Assembly: GCA_002783525.1 (NCBI GenBank)
Contig: PFGS01000075.1
Location: forward strand, 1-7,812
Direction: 5' to 3'
Origin: Ignavibacteriales bacterium CG12_big_fil_rev_8_21_14_0_65_30_8
GTDB taxonomy: Bacteria > Bacteroidota > Ignavibacteria > Ignavibacteriales > Ignavibacteriaceae
DNA: 7,812 nucleotides
Each line of letters begins with the position of its first letter. The first letter of the stretch is position 1. The translations under genes were made by a program, and so were the position numbers. This document shows, piece by piece, positions 7,373 through 7,812 of the stretch. Below the pieces are notes generated by a model, which ran no database searches, was not told the DNA's origin, and saw only the letters and a program-made list of their open reading frames with translations.

Positions 7373-7406
7373 AAAAATAACTTCAGATCTTTTAGAAATT
7401 ATTTTT
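7373..7406 (+). terminator. Possible terminator hairpin after lptD
   Basis: Arms 7373-7384 and 7395-7406 pair at 11 of 12 positions, with one C/A mismatch, around a 10-base loop. The right arm is TTATTTTT and runs into CTTT, giving a U-rich 3' end, 26 bases after the lptD stop. The stem holds a single G-C pair, so it would be weak compared with standard intrinsic terminators. Position and U-tract support the call; stability argues against it. Confidence 0.35.
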
Positions 7407-7414
7407 CTTTAAAC

Positions 7415-7443
7415 TTGATTAATTTATTATCATTATTTAGATT
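7415..7443 (+). promoter_or_regulatory. Candidate promoter for the porin-like gene
   Basis: TTGATT (7415-7420) and TAGATT (7438-7443) are 17 bases apart, each matching four of six bases of the general -35 and -10 consensus. It would leave a leader of about 50 bases before the ATG. The match is modest and the region AT-rich, so this is only the best candidate visible; the Bacteroidetes TAnnTTTG element was not found intact. Confidence 0.25.
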
Positions 7444-7487
7444 AAATCTTAATATAAATAATATTATTAATACTCAATTAAATAAAA

Positions 7488-7494
7488 AAAGGAA
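7488..7494 (+). promoter_or_regulatory. Ribosome binding site of the porin-like gene
   Basis: AAAGGAA ends seven bases before the ATG at 7502, good Shine-Dalgarno spacing. It decides the start over the in-frame ATG three codons later. It is the only clear Shine-Dalgarno sequence in front of a start in this window. Confidence 0.6.
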
Positions 7495-7501
7495 ATATAT
7501 A

Positions 7502-7812
7502 ATGAAAAAAATGTTCTATTATACAGTTGTTTTACTAACTATATTATTATTATCAAATAAAACATCAGCACAGGAAGATTTTTTTAAACCAAAAACAATT
7601 ATTGGGGGTTATGGTGAATTGCATTACAATAATGAGAATCCGGATATTGGTCAAACAAAAAAAACTTTAGATTTTCATAGATTCGTTTTATTTGTAAGCC
7701 ATAGTTGGTCTGAAGAGTGGTCATTCAAATCAGAAGTGGAAATTGAACACAATTTTATAAAAAGCGGACAAGGTGAATTAGAAATTGAACAGGCTTATAT
7801 CAATTATCAACC
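7502..7812 (+). CDS. Porin-like outer-membrane beta-barrel protein, 3'-truncated
   Basis: An open frame of 103 codons runs off the end of the window with no stop. Residues 1-23 are a classical signal peptide (MKKMFYY, a leucine/isoleucine-rich core, then TSA before Gln24), so the product is exported. The mature start, IGGYGELHYNN (34-44), followed by LDFHRFVLFVSHSW (56-69), WSFKSEVEIEH (73-83) and GELEIEQAYINYQ (91-103), shows alternating short strands with aromatic ends and tight turns. This is the pattern of the first hairpins of Bacteroidota porins resembling the phosphate-selective OprO/OprP type. The substrate cannot be told from this fragment. It has its own 155-base upstream gap and a good ribosome binding site, so it is likely transcribed separately from lptD. 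Export and barrel nature are well supported; the family is a moderate-confidence judgement from pattern only. Confidence 0.75.
   Translation, partial: MKKMFYYTVVLLTILLLSNKTSAQEDFFKPKTIIGGYGELHYNNENPDIGQTKKTLDFHRFVLFVSHSWSEEWSFKSEVEIEHNFIKSGQGELEIEQAYINYQ

Larger units (their letters stand above)
7347..7501. other. AT-rich intergenic gap upstream of the porin gene
   Basis: This 155-base gap separates lptD from the porin-like gene and encodes no recognisable protein or RNA. It contains an AT-rich hairpin just after lptD, a weak promoter candidate in its middle and a ribosome binding site at its end, each listed separately. A perfect 12-base palindrome AATAATATTATT lies at 7457-7468 and is probably a product of base composition. 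Confidence 0.6.

Noticed and set aside
7457..7468. Perfect palindrome AATAATATTATT as an operator
   Set aside because: It is built only of A and T in a stretch of the same kind, with no second copy near a promoter.
1..7812. Mobile element, CRISPR array, tRNA, riboswitch or defence system
   Set aside because: The coding density leaves only two gaps above 25 bases, neither of which contains spaced repeats, conserved RNA motifs or insertion-sequence ends, and no gene belongs to a defence or mobility family.

Overview
The window is AT-rich, every supported gene lies on the + strand, and the genes are tightly packed. The content points to a Gram-negative bacterium of the Bacteroidota/Ignavibacteriota (FCB) group. 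It has the end of a type IX secretion (T9SS) plug protein, an LptD-type outer-membrane assembly protein of the Bacteroidota kind, a lipoprotein and a porin-like barrel. The starts are AT-rich and mostly lack a Shine-Dalgarno sequence, which is typical of that group. I cannot assign a genus; an uncultured Ignavibacteria-like lineage is a reasonable guess and no more.

Layout. Positions 1-2428 hold three almost continuous genes: a 5'-truncated T9SS plug-domain (DUF5103) protein, a Gfo/Idh/MocA-family NAD(P)-dependent sugar dehydrogenase starting one base after it, and a small LEA14-like lipoprotein sharing an ATGA overlap with the dehydrogenase. After 24 bases comes a phosphofructokinase (2453-3658) whose active-site residues are those of the pyrophosphate-dependent type. 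These four genes look like one transcription unit. A 141-base AT-rich gap (3659-3799) follows, with a weak promoter candidate inside an imperfect dyad. The next unit is a ROK-family sugar kinase, probably glucokinase (3800-4762), and, 16 bases on, lptD (4779-7346). A 155-base gap (7347-7501) carries an AT-rich hairpin, a weak promoter candidate and a good ribosome binding site. It leads into the first 103 codons of a porin-like outer-membrane protein that runs off the window.

How the genes fit together. Two themes alternate: cell-envelope construction (T9SS plug, possible nucleotide-sugar dehydrogenase, lipoprotein, LptD, porin) and upper glycolysis (glucokinase and PPi-type phosphofructokinase, which flank the single non-polycistronic gap). 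All proteins are intact within the window apart from the two cut by its edges. I saw no mobile element, CRISPR array, RNA gene or broken gene.

I do not see an obviously new biological system; this reads as a conserved core-genome region. The points most worth checking are the PPi signature of the phosphofructokinase, the sugar dehydrogenase joined to a T9SS component, and an LptD with a single cysteine.
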